DNA from: Methylophilaceae bacterium UBA6140
Lineage (GTDB): Bacteria > Pseudomonadota > Gammaproteobacteria > Burkholderiales > Methylophilaceae
Length of the DNA: 10,746 nucleotides
Reading direction: 5' to 3'
NCBI GenBank assembly: GCA_002423265.1
Contig: DIVE01000120.1
Location: forward strand, 28,172-38,917
Part shown: piece by piece, positions 1-9,686 of the stretch
Layout of the letters: each line of letters opens with the position of its first letter
Position numbering within the stretch: the stretch's first letter is position 1
Notes under the pieces: generated by a model
The model's database searches: none
What the model was told of the DNA's origin: nothing
Seen by the model: only the letters and a program-made list of their open reading frames with translations
Translations under genes and position numbers: made by a program

Positions 1-1868
<1,868 letters not shown>

Positions 1869-1889
1869 TCATCGAGTTAGAGAAGTTGT

Positions 1890-1917
1890 TTTGTATGAGC
1901 ATTGTCATAGCCGACAA
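1890..1917 (-). promoter_or_regulatory. Possible sigma70-type promoter of tmd
   Basis: On the minus strand TTGTCG (1917-1912) and TACAAA (1895-1890) are 16 bp apart and lie 30-60 bp upstream of the tmd start. The fit to the -35/-10 consensus is only moderate. A promoter is expected here because a terminator separates tmd from the upstream permease gene. Confidence 0.3.
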
Positions 1918-1943
1918 GCCCTCTCACAATTCTCCTTACGACT

Positions 1944-1959
1944 TACCACCTAGGTGGTA
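1944..1959. promoter_or_regulatory. Perfect 16-bp palindrome upstream of tmd, candidate operator
   Basis: TACCACCTAGGTGGTA is a perfect 16-bp palindrome lying 85-100 bp upstream of the tmd start, just upstream of the possible promoter. Its first half, TACCACCT, recurs in the 29-bp repeat in front of the globin gene, and TACCACTT in the copy in front of the cupin gene. It is most likely a binding site for a dimeric regulator. Which regulator family binds it cannot be told from the sequence. Confidence 0.5.
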
Positions 1960-1994
1960 TTGATGCGGCAAGCACTACTCTCAAAAAGATAATT

Positions 1995-2024
1995 AAAAAA
2001 GGTGAGCGGCAAACGCCGCTCACC
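1995..2024 (-). terminator. Intrinsic terminator of the APC permease gene
   Basis: On the minus strand a perfect 10-bp GC-rich stem (GGTGAGCGGC pairing with GCCGCTCACC, loop of 4 nt) is followed by a run of six T and further AT-rich sequence. It lies 27 bp past the permease stop codon. It should separate the permease transcript from tmd. Confidence 0.92.
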
Positions 2025-2050
2025 CTTCAGTCATCAACAAGATAAGTTGA

Positions 2051-3748
2051 TCAGATATTGCTTGTAACGATGACTACAAATACACCTGCTATCAGTGCCA
2101 GATAAGGCAGCATACCGGCACGCGAGGCGACCCCGGCTTCTGGTCGGTCAAGGTGCATATCCTCCAGCATGGCTTTGGGAAATACACCCTTGTCCTGGAC
2201 ATAATGCCTATACAGGAACACAGGCAAAATCAAGGAGGCAAAAATCAGGCCTGCCTTCAAGGTGCCTTCGCCCCAGATATCTGCACCGAAGCCCATCAAG
2301 GCCAAGTTGACGAAACTCAGAATGCCGCCCAATGCCAACAGAACGGTTGGCGCACGGTAAGCGCGTGTCCAGTTCGGTCTGTCCATGCGGTGGATCCAAC
2401 CAGCGTTCAGGTTGAGGAAATTAAACATGATATAGCCGACGTTGGAGCAGGCAAGAATGAAAACGTAGTCGGACATCATGAGCAGAATCAGATTGAAGCA
2501 GAGATCCGTCCACATCGCCCTGGTTGGTGCACCATGCTCATTGACATGAGACAGATACTTGGGAAACCAGCCATCGACCGACGCCTGATAAAGTGTGCGG
2601 GATGAACCTGCCATCGATGTCATGATGGAAAGCAGCAAGGCCAGAATCAGCATAATGATGAGTATGGCTGCAATCACCTTGCCGCCGCCGACCATTTCTG
2701 CCAATGCGCCGGCAACGCCCATGCCGCTGTAGATGCCAGGAGCAAGCAAGCCGTCATAGACCGCCGGGCTCACCACTGCACCGGTTGCATCCAGCACTTC
2801 AGGAGTAACCATACTGCCAAGACCGAGGTGAGACTGGAATGCCAATGGCACCAAAGTAAACACGGCGATACACAATAGGCCGGAGTAGAAAATTGCCTTG
2901 AATGTATCGGTTTTCGGGTTCTTGAACTCACGGGTATAACAAACTGCGGTTTCAAAACCATAGGTAGACCAGGCTGCAATAAACAGGCCGCCCGCCATCA
3001 GTTTCCATCCTTCAATGCCCCAAACGCCGTTCACGACATTACCTGCTTCGTCATAAGCCAACGGCGCAATCGGGAACAGATTCGCTTGCGGTATATCGCC
3101 GGTCAGCAAAGGCACCAGACCGATCAGCATTAATGGAATTAATGCTGTGACTCCCAGAATCATGGTGGCGCGTGCGGAGCGTAAGATACCGCCGTGCTGA
3201 ATCGAGAACACCGTCAGCAGTATGGCTGCACCCAATATGAAAGTCGCATTGATGCGCAACTCAAGACCTGACACGATCATGCTCAAATCCATCAGCGTGA
3301 TCTGCCAGGTGTTGATGACGGCATCAGGCGCGAACAGCGCACTCAGCATATAACCGGCCGCCAGCCCCGAACCGATGGCCAGCACCGGCGACCAGGCGAA
3401 CCAGTTGCACCAGACCGATACCGGCGCGATGATCTTGCTGTACCTGACCCAGGCAATGGCGCCATAAACCGAGGCACCGCCGGATTTATGCGGAAACAGT
3501 CCCGCGATCTCGGCATAGGTAAATGCCTGAATAAAACCGAACCCGATGGAAATCATCCAGACCAGCCAAGCCGGTTTACCTACTGTCGCAGCAATCGCCC
3601 CCATTGAGAACAAGACAAGCGCAGGCACACCACTTGCCACCCAGAACGCCCCCTGCCAGCCGATCTTTCGATGCAACGTCGCGTTTTGCGCGATAACGTC
3701 ACCCGACAGATCAGCTGTTACTGCATCAACTGATGTATTAGTGCTCAA
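2051..3748 (-). CDS. APC-superfamily permease, candidate amine or amino-acid transporter
   Basis: Inner-membrane secondary transporter of 565 residues, somewhat longer than typical APC permeases (about 450-500). It has about 12-14 hydrophobic segments, starting near residue 33. APC hallmarks are TYAEIAGLFPHKSGGASVYG (residues 77-96) and the TM6-type motif AAWSTYGFE followed by REFKNPKTD (residues 258-281). The usual Gly-Ser-Gly of the first helix is replaced by a GVPALVLF-type sequence, so the ligand is probably not a standard amino acid of the best-studied members. The start is TTG (3748-3746), supported by AAAGGGG at 3762-3756 with a 7-nt spacer; the next internal Met falls inside the first helix. 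It lies between the Amt-like gene and tmd on the same strand and has its own upstream region and terminator. Uptake of a methylated amine is a reasonable inference from position, but the substrate is not shown by the sequence. Confidence 0.9.
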   Translation of the reverse strand: MSTNTSVDAVTADLSGDVIAQNATLHRKIGWQGAFWVASGVPALVLFSMGAIAATVGKPAWLVWMISIGFGFIQAFTYAEIAGLFPHKSGGASVYGAIAWVRYSKIIAPVSVWCNWFAWSPVLAIGSGLAAGYMLSALFAPDAVINTWQITLMDLSMIVSGLELRINATFILGAAILLTVFSIQHGGILRSARATMILGVTALIPLMLIGLVPLLTGDIPQANLFPIAPLAYDEAGNVVNGVWGIEGWKLMAGGLFIAAWSTYGFETAVCYTREFKNPKTDTFKAIFYSGLLCIAVFTLVPLAFQSHLGLGSMVTPEVLDATGAVVSPAVYDGLLAPGIYSGMGVAGALAEMVGGGKVIAAILIIMLILALLLSIMTSMAGSSRTLYQASVDGWFPKYLSHVNEHGAPTRAMWTDLCFNLILLMMSDYVFILACSNVGYIMFNFLNLNAGWIHRMDRPNWTRAYRAPTVLLALGGILSFVNLALMGFGADIWGEGTLKAGLIFASLILPVFLYRHYVQDKGVFPKAMLEDMHLDRPEAGVASRAGMLPYLALIAGVFVVIVTSNI

Positions 3749-3929
3749 TTTGAATCCCCTTTATTTTAATTCCCCATCAACGCCAGATGCTCTCTGAAAT
3801 TGAACGATATGGGGTGCAGCATTAAGAATCGGGTGTGACCACCCGAATTACATTGCCATCATGCGGGGATAAATACCATTCCCGCATTGAGTGCCATTGT
3901 GCTGCCTTGTCAGACACTTGCAATTACCT

Positions 3930-3953
3930 CTAGTGATTACTACTAAAGAAGTA
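3930..3953 (-). promoter_or_regulatory. Shared dyad element (copy A) upstream of the APC permease
   Basis: Read on the plus strand, the block begins CTAGTGATTACT and contains TACT-N8-AGTA (TACT at 3941-3944). The flanks extend the dyad to ATTACTACT (3936-3944) against AGTAGCAAT (3950-3958), 8 of 9 bases paired. It matches copy B at 20 of 24 positions and copy D at 15 of 24. It lies about 180-205 bp upstream of the permease start, in the same orientation relative to its gene as the other copies. It is likely a regulator binding site. Confidence 0.5.
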
Positions 3954-4010
3954 GCAATTCTCCTGATCCATTTGAATGAATCGGCCGGAGAGCCAACAAC
4001 AGCAAATCAT

Positions 4011-4019
4011 GGGGGGGGG
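4011..4019. repeat. Homopolymer run of nine G
   Basis: Nine consecutive G residues lie in the intergenic region about 260 bp upstream of the APC permease start. Such runs can vary in length by slippage. Here it is not in a coding frame and is not clearly placed within a promoter spacer. Confidence 0.75.
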
Positions 4020-4098
4020 TATTAAAAAATCGCGGCGTATAAAAAGCGGGGGATACTGAAACGCAAAAATGCACTGTGGACGTTGCGTAAAATAAATA

Positions 4099-4174
4099 CG
4101 GCCTCGCTACCTGCATCCCAGGTGCAGGATGGATAATCACCACCCTGGCGCCTGTCGGGATGCGGACGAGGCCG
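4099..4174 (-). terminator. Long 76-nt hairpin after the Amt-like gene
   Basis: Nested pairing covers the whole segment. CGGCCTCG (4099-4106) pairs with CGAGGCCG (4167-4174). GCATCCC (4113-4119) pairs with GGGATGC (4157-4163). AGGTGC (4120-4125) pairs with GCGCCT (4148-4153) with one G-T pair. GGATGG (4127-4132) pairs with CCACCC (4140-4145) with one mismatch, around a 7-nt loop. On the minus strand it begins 20 bp past the Amt-like stop codon and is followed by the T-rich TATTTATTTTA. A terminator or 3'-stabilising structure for the Amt-like mRNA is the simplest reading. It is longer than normal for an intrinsic terminator, so a structured RNA element or a dispersed repeat remains possible. 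Confidence 0.55.
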
Positions 4175-4193
4175 CACCAATTAGAACCAGGAA

Positions 4194-5555
4194 CTATGAA
4201 GCCCGTTCGGTCTTCGGATTAACATCAGGCTCGATGCCCCAGAACACCTTGTCCAGACCTTCGGCCTGATCTTCATCGGACACACGCATACCGATCGTGC
4301 GTTCGAACAGGAAGGAGAGCACCCATGCCGTCACGATACCCATGCCGAGGCTGACCGCGATACCGGCCAATTGCATGACCAGACTGATCTCGCCATGCTG
4401 GAAGGCATAAGCGCCTTCTTCGATACCGAAATAACCGCCGCGTGGTGTTCCCGCAGCAATCAGACCAACCATGATCAGACCATACGAACCGGCGCCGGCA
4501 AACAGCGGCATCAGCTTGTGTTCGTCGATATTGCGTTTTTGCATGAACTCATAGATCACATAGGTAACCAGCGGCGCACCGAGGGCTACCAGGAACATTT
4601 GCCATGGCAGATAGACGTCAAAACCGGAAGCACCGGCAACGTAGCCTGCCAGCGGGCCCAGCAACAGATAGCTGAACTTGCGGGTCGAATAGGCAAGAAC
4701 TGCACCCATCAACGCGCCACCAGCCCACGCAAGGCCGTAGTTGTTGAAGGCGATACCGACACTGGTGGAAGCCATCGTCACACTCACTGCCAATGCTTCA
4801 GGATCGAAGAAGAAGAGGCAGGACAGAATAACCATGGGCAAGCTTGCGAAGATCATCATGAGGCCGGTGGTTACCAGGCCGAGGTTGGGAGAGCGGTACT
4901 CGGATACTTTCGGGTGCGGCGAGAACATGCCTGGGCGCGCGCCGAGCTTGCTGACGAACACCATGGCCATACCGGCAGGGAACAGATAGACGAAACCGAC
5001 GCCGAAGAAGTCGTGGAAGCCGATGTTGGTCAGCGGTCCGACCGACCCCCAGGTGATCCAGCTCAGGATCGACGACATGACGGTCGCAACAAAGGCGGTG
5101 ATGTAGAAAGCGGATGCTTTCATACGCTCAGAGACCGCAAAATGCAACAGAACATTGACAATACCGGCGAAGCAGGCCAGGAAGAACACAAAAATCTGGA
5201 AGTTGTTCAAACCGGGAAAGACGGCCGGGTCGACGTTCTGTGCCAGCGCGTTACTCATTGCGCCGCCCAGCCACCAGTCCTTGATGGTATCGGTCAGTGT
5301 GGCATCGGCCATGATGTAGTACTGTGAGGCCCATATAGAGAAGCCGACCAGGAAATAGGTGGCAAAGCCGATAAAGAAACCAACCAGCTTTTCGATGGTG
5401 GCATTGAACTGATTACGTCTGCGGGCACCGCCAACATCGATCAGAATCAGACCGACGACGACGAAAATAGCGCCGACAGTACCGGCAGCGTAAACATGGT
5501 TTTGCACGAGCTGGCTAAGTGTGACCTGCCCGGCAAACTGGGCGGCGTCTAGCAT
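4194..5555 (-). CDS. Divergent Amt/Mep-family channel lacking the twin histidines
   Basis: Inner-membrane protein of 453 residues with about 11 hydrophobic segments, the length and topology of the ammonium transporter family. Family features include the SERMKASAF segment (143-150), matching AERIRFSA of E. coli AmtB, and a C-terminal tail VSDEDQAEGLD (425-435), typical of Amt. By-eye alignment to AmtB keeps Phe125 and Phe129 (AmtB F103, F107), Trp169 (W148) and Asp182 (D160). The two pore histidines H168 and H318 appear replaced by Tyr190 (in FGVGFVYLFPAG) and Phe352 (in PLFAGAG). The second assignment is less certain because the surrounding sequence is divergent. The ATG has AAGGGG 8 nt upstream. 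It heads the minus-strand group of transporters and tmd. Transport of methylated ammonium rather than ammonium is inferred from context and pore changes; a sensor-like role is an alternative. Confidence 0.82.
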   Translation of the reverse strand: MLDAAQFAGQVTLSQLVQNHVYAAGTVGAIFVVVGLILIDVGGARRRNQFNATIEKLVGFFIGFATYFLVGFSIWASQYYIMADATLTDTIKDWWLGGAMSNALAQNVDPAVFPGLNNFQIFVFFLACFAGIVNVLLHFAVSERMKASAFYITAFVATVMSSILSWITWGSVGPLTNIGFHDFFGVGFVYLFPAGMAMVFVSKLGARPGMFSPHPKVSEYRSPNLGLVTTGLMMIFASLPMVILSCLFFFDPEALAVSVTMASTSVGIAFNNYGLAWAGGALMGAVLAYSTRKFSYLLLGPLAGYVAGASGFDVYLPWQMFLVALGAPLVTYVIYEFMQKRNIDEHKLMPLFAGAGSYGLIMVGLIAAGTPRGGYFGIEEGAYAFQHGEISLVMQLAGIAVSLGMGIVTAWVLSFLFERTIGMRVSDEDQAEGLDKVFWGIEPDVNPKTERAS

Positions 5556-5802
5556 GGGTATGCCCCTTTTCTTTCTGAGTGAAGCGGTGCTACCCGCGCG
5601 GAACCGACAACAGCATCGGCGATGTAGAACCTCTCGTGTATCGCACTGGCACCGATACGGATTGGTACAATAAGAATCTCGAACTTATGATCTTTGACCA
5701 TTGCAACAGTCTCCATGGAATTAAAATAGACGCTAAAAATTCAGGGAATGCACATAACCCTTTTTACAATACTAGACTTATCGAAAAGCATGTCCATCAC
5801 TC

Positions 5803-5826
5803 CTAGTGGTTACTACCAAAAGAGTA
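5803..5826 (-). promoter_or_regulatory. Shared dyad element (copy B) upstream of the Amt-like gene
   Basis: Read on the plus strand, the block begins CTAGTGGTTACTACC and contains TACT-N8-AGTA. Its arms extend to GTTACT and AGTAAC. TGGT-TACT-ACCA inside it forms a second small dyad. It matches copy A at 20 of 24 positions and the dmd copy D at 18 of 24. It lies about 250-270 bp upstream of the Amt-like start. Confidence 0.52.
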
Positions 5827-5912
5827 ACACCTCCCCTGAAGCCCAATATCGACGGGCATTCCAAGCCACACACCAAAACGGCTCACTCAGAGTCGATGCT
5901 GTTTTCTCTCTG

Positions 5913-5927
5913 ATCCGGATGCCGGAT
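5913..5927. other. Small inverted repeat
   Basis: ATCCGG and CCGGAT pair perfectly around a 3-nt loop. It lies about 290 bp upstream of the cupin gene with no T-run on either side. It could be a protein-binding dyad or chance. Confidence 0.3.
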
Positions 5928-5944
5928 TCACTGCCATAACCACG

Positions 5945-5983
5945 TCTGGCGGGCCACAACCCCGACGCCGGGCATGCGCCAGA
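5945..5983. other. Nested hairpin in the Amt-like/cupin intergenic region
   Basis: TCTGGCG (5945-5951) pairs perfectly with CGCCAGA (5977-5983), enclosing a second stem, CCCG (5961-5964) with CGGG (5969-5972). There is no T-run. It lies 20 bp before the 29-bp repeat and about 230 bp before the cupin start, so it may be upstream of the cupin transcript altogether. Confidence 0.3.
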
Positions 5984-6003
5984 TAGTGCTCCATGGCTGC
6001 ATG

Positions 6004-6032
6004 GCCGCTACCACTTTGGGATTACCCCTTCA
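6004..6032 (+). repeat. 29-bp direct repeat, copy 1, upstream of the cupin gene
   Basis: The segment starts GCCGCTACCAC and ends GGGATTACCCCTTCA. It matches 9114-9142 at 28 of 29 positions, the only change being T at 6015 where the second copy has C. It lies about 180 bp upstream of the cupin start on the same strand. Both copies precede small plus-strand genes, so it is probably a regulator binding site or promoter part rather than a mobile repeat. Confidence 0.8.
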
Positions 6033-6213
6033 AGATGATTTTTAATTCAGCCGCAGCCGACTACCATCAACCATCCAATCTGCGAGCAGTTGCATATACA
6101 TAGCGCAGACCGGTTGATGTCGTGCGCGGATTGCAGGATTCAAGTTTCAACAGCAGGCCGTTTTCAAGTTGATTCACAACAGCTTTTTTACCAATTCACC
6201 CAGGAGATATTGA

Positions 6214-6597
6214 ATGAACATCGTTTCGTTTGGAAAGTTTGACGCCCCCAACACAACCCCCATCACTGACGACCTCGGCGGCTGGATCCCGGTCGAAGGT
6301 TCACCGAGCATGAAAACCTGGATCGAACATGCATCGGCAGACGGCAAATATCTGACCGGTTTCTGGGAGGCCATGCCGGGCACCTACAAAGTGACCTACA
6401 ACGCAGACGAGATGGTGCACATGTTCAAGGGCAAGGCCACGCTGACTGAAGATGGCGGTGAATCCAGAACGTTTTCCGGCGGCGACAGCTTTGTTGTCAA
6501 GGCCGGGTTCAAAGGCACCTGGAAAACCATAGAGAAGGTCCAGAAGATTTTCGCCATCAAGATCGGCGAAAATGTTGCAGCGCCGTTCGGCGAATAA
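6214..6597 (+). CDS. DUF861/EutQ-like single-domain cupin
   Basis: Soluble 127-residue protein that is one cupin barrel. The centre carries the family pattern: FWEAMPGTYKVTY (50-62), DEMVHMFKGKATLTEDGG (65-82) with His69, then GGDSFVVKAGFKGTWKT (89-105). This matches the cupin_3 (DUF861) group, which includes EutQ and the cupin half of ureidoglycine aminohydrolase. Only one of the usual metal-ligand histidines of the first cupin motif is obvious. The ATG has AGGAG (6202-6206) 7 nt upstream. It is a single-gene unit, closed by a strong terminator, between the Amt-like gene and dmd. A link to methylated amines is inferred from position only. The function may be small-molecule binding or a minor enzymatic step; I cannot choose. 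Confidence 0.85.
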   Translation: MNIVSFGKFDAPNTTPITDDLGGWIPVEGSPSMKTWIEHASADGKYLTGFWEAMPGTYKVTYNADEMVHMFKGKATLTEDGGESRTFSGGDSFVVKAGFKGTWKTIEKVQKIFAIKIGENVAAPFGE

Positions 6598-6622
6598 ATT
6601 TAATACTGTGCTCTGAAAAATC

Positions 6623-6650
6623 AAGGCCGCATCCTCATGCGGCCTTTTTT
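6623..6650 (+). terminator. Intrinsic terminator of the cupin gene
   Basis: AAGGCCGCAT (6623-6632) pairs perfectly with ATGCGGCCTT (6637-6646) around a 4-nt loop, followed by a T-run to 6650. It lies 25 bp past the cupin stop. A run of five A on the other side could allow weak termination on the minus strand. Confidence 0.92.
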
Positions 6651-6670
6651 CATGGCGCCTGCCATTGCCG

Positions 6671-6694
6671 TACTCAGTAGGGAGTAACCATTAA
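6671..6694 (+). promoter_or_regulatory. Shared dyad element (copy D) upstream of dmd
   Basis: On the minus strand the block reads TTAATGGTTACT and contains TACT-N8-AGTA, as in copies A and B. It matches copy B at 18 of 24 positions. On the plus strand this gives TACTC (6671-6675), 6 bp, GAGTA (6682-6686). It overlaps a perfect 12-bp palindrome, ACCATTAATGGT (6687-6698). It lies about 115-140 bp upstream of dmd and has the same orientation relative to its gene as the other copies. Confidence 0.5.
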
Positions 6695-6754
6695 TGGTAA
6701 TGGACACGACACGGGTCAAAAGTAGAATCATCGGAAGGATGTGGGTTAAGTGTC

Positions 6755-6770
6755 AGGATTTGTTAATCCT
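6755..6770 (+). promoter_or_regulatory. Inverted repeat close to the dmd start, possible operator
   Basis: AGGATT and AATCCT pair perfectly around TGTT, 40-56 bp upstream of the dmd ATG. It overlaps a possible -35 sequence, TTGTTA (6760-6765), followed by AT-rich sequence, but no good -10 is placed at 17 bp. A protein bound here would affect dmd transcription. The assignment rests on the dyad alone. Confidence 0.35.
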
Positions 6771-6792
6771 CGATATTTGTTTGAATTTATAG

Positions 6793-9021
<2,229 letters not shown>

Positions 9022-9057
9022 GATTCACGTCAACCCCTGAAGCAAGGGACTGAAAAG

Positions 9058-9085
9058 GGAGCGGAGATATCCGCTCCTTTTTTTT
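9058..9085 (+). terminator. Intrinsic terminator of dmd
   Basis: GGAGCGGA (9058-9065) pairs perfectly with TCCGCTCC (9070-9077) around a 4-nt loop, followed by eight T. It lies 36 bp past the dmd stop codon and should insulate dmd from the globin gene. Confidence 0.94.
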
Positions 9086-9087
9086 GC

Positions 9088-9111
9088 ATTTGCCCTGCAC
9101 GCGGGGCAAAT
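9088..9111 (+). other. Second hairpin between the dmd terminator and the 29-bp repeat
   Basis: ATTTGCCC (9088-9095) pairs perfectly with GGGCAAAT (9104-9111) around an 8-nt loop. It has no following T-run and ends two bases before the 29-bp repeat. It may be a dyad bound by protein or a back-up structure behind the dmd terminator. Confidence 0.4.
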
Positions 9112-9113
9112 CC

Positions 9114-9142
9114 GCCGCTACCACCTTGGGATTACCCCTTCA
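9114..9142 (+). repeat. 29-bp direct repeat, copy 2, upstream of the globin gene
   Basis: This matches 6004-6032 at 28 of 29 positions and lies about 77 bp upstream of the globin start. In this copy the first part reads TACCACCT, identical to the left half of the palindrome in front of tmd. A TATCCT about 20 bp downstream could serve as a -10, but no convincing -35 is placed, which would fit an activator-dependent promoter. Confidence 0.8.
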
Positions 9143-9218
9143 TGAGAATGTCTTGAATGCTATCCTGCGGCTAACATCAGGCATCCATCTGGTTAATTCA
9201 ATCTCCACGGAGCACCTT

Positions 9219-9650
9219 ATGTCCATTCATCAGATTCAGGATCACGGTCACAGAGACCGTCCCGGCACATCGCTTTACGATCTGGCAGGCGGTGAGCAAG
9301 GCGTATTGAAACTGGTCGAAGTATTTTACGATCTGGTCGAAACGCACCCGGAAGGCCAAAAACTGCATGTTCTCCATCTGCGCGGCAACGGTGTCGCGCA
9401 CTCGCGTGTCGAACAATTCAATTTTCTTTCCGGTTTTCTCGGCGGGCCCAAACTCTATATCGAGAAACATGGGCATTCCAATGTCAGAACCATGCACGAA
9501 CATGTCGAAATCGATACCGAAGCCAAGGATGCCTGGCTGAAATGCATGGCCATGGCGATCGAACAGATCGGCTACGATGCCGCTACCGAACAGCAGTTGA
9601 TGCGCAACTTCACGGTAGTGGCCGAGCGTCTGGTCAATCGCGACGACTGA
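9219..9650 (+). CDS. Group II truncated haemoglobin
   Basis: Soluble haem protein of 143 residues, of the 2-on-2 truncated globin family (trHbO, group II). The pattern is TSLYDLAGGEQGVLKLVEVFYD (18-38) with Tyr37 at the B10 position, FLSGFLGGPKLYIEKHG (69-85), the proximal F8 His95 in MHEHVEID, and Trp106 at G8 (DAWLKCM), the residue that marks group II. The start is ATG 9219, supported by GGAG at 9209-9212 with a 6-nt spacer. The frame is open upstream to 9084, but that extension has no globin content and crosses the 29-bp repeat. Group II globins bind oxygen and can react with nitric oxide or peroxide; the role here is unknown. It is followed after 36 bp by the DMT transporter gene and probably shares its transcript. 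Confidence 0.92.
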   Translation: MSIHQIQDHGHRDRPGTSLYDLAGGEQGVLKLVEVFYDLVETHPEGQKLHVLHLRGNGVAHSRVEQFNFLSGFLGGPKLYIEKHGHSNVRTMHEHVEIDTEAKDAWLKCMAMAIEQIGYDAATEQQLMRNFTVVAERLVNRDD

Positions 9651-9686
9651 ACTCCAACCCTCCGAACAAGAAAAAGAACAATCGCC

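Larger units (their letters stand above)
3749..4193. other. Intergenic region upstream of the APC permease
   Basis: This 445-bp non-coding stretch holds the APC permease ribosome site (3756-3762), a dyad element shared with two other genes (3930-3953), a run of nine G (4011-4019) and a long hairpin (4099-4174). No convincing ORF is present: a 66-codon minus-strand frame at 3943-4143 overlaps the hairpin and has no ribosome site I can see. The base composition is more AT-rich than the genes. Confidence 0.8.
5556..6213. other. Intergenic region between the divergent Amt-like and cupin genes
   Basis: This 658-bp stretch contains the upstream regions of two divergent genes: shared dyad copy B (5803-5826), two hairpins (5913-5927 and 5945-5983) and one copy of a 29-bp repeat (6004-6032). 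The cupin ribosome site is at 6202-6206. Short open frames at 5579-5806 and 5748-5939 lack ribosome sites and recognisable content. I see no tRNA or known riboswitch. Confidence 0.75.

Noticed and set aside
3850-3910. Possible sigma54 promoter of the APC permease
   Set aside because: A minus-strand TGGCAC is present, but the GG to GC spacing is 8 rather than 10 bases.
3943-4143. 66-codon minus-strand frame
   Set aside because: It overlaps the long hairpin and the G9 run, with no ribosome site and no recognisable content.
4081-4180. Integron attC site or known riboswitch in the long hairpin
   Set aside because: No attC core sites were seen and no conserved riboswitch motif could be recognised; it lies at the 3' end of the Amt-like gene.
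4371-5327. 318-codon plus-strand open frame
   Set aside because: It is antisense to the Amt-like membrane protein; its polar, His/Glu/Gln/Asp-rich translation is what the complement of hydrophobic codons gives.
5579-5806. 75-codon plus-strand frame in the large intergenic region
   Set aside because: It starts with GTG without a ribosome site, covers the upstream region of the Amt-like gene and part of the shared dyad, and shows no recognisable protein features.
9084-9218. N-terminal extension of the globin frame
   Set aside because: The extra 45 residues have no globin content, cross a hairpin and the 29-bp repeat, and the ATG at 9219 has a good ribosome site.
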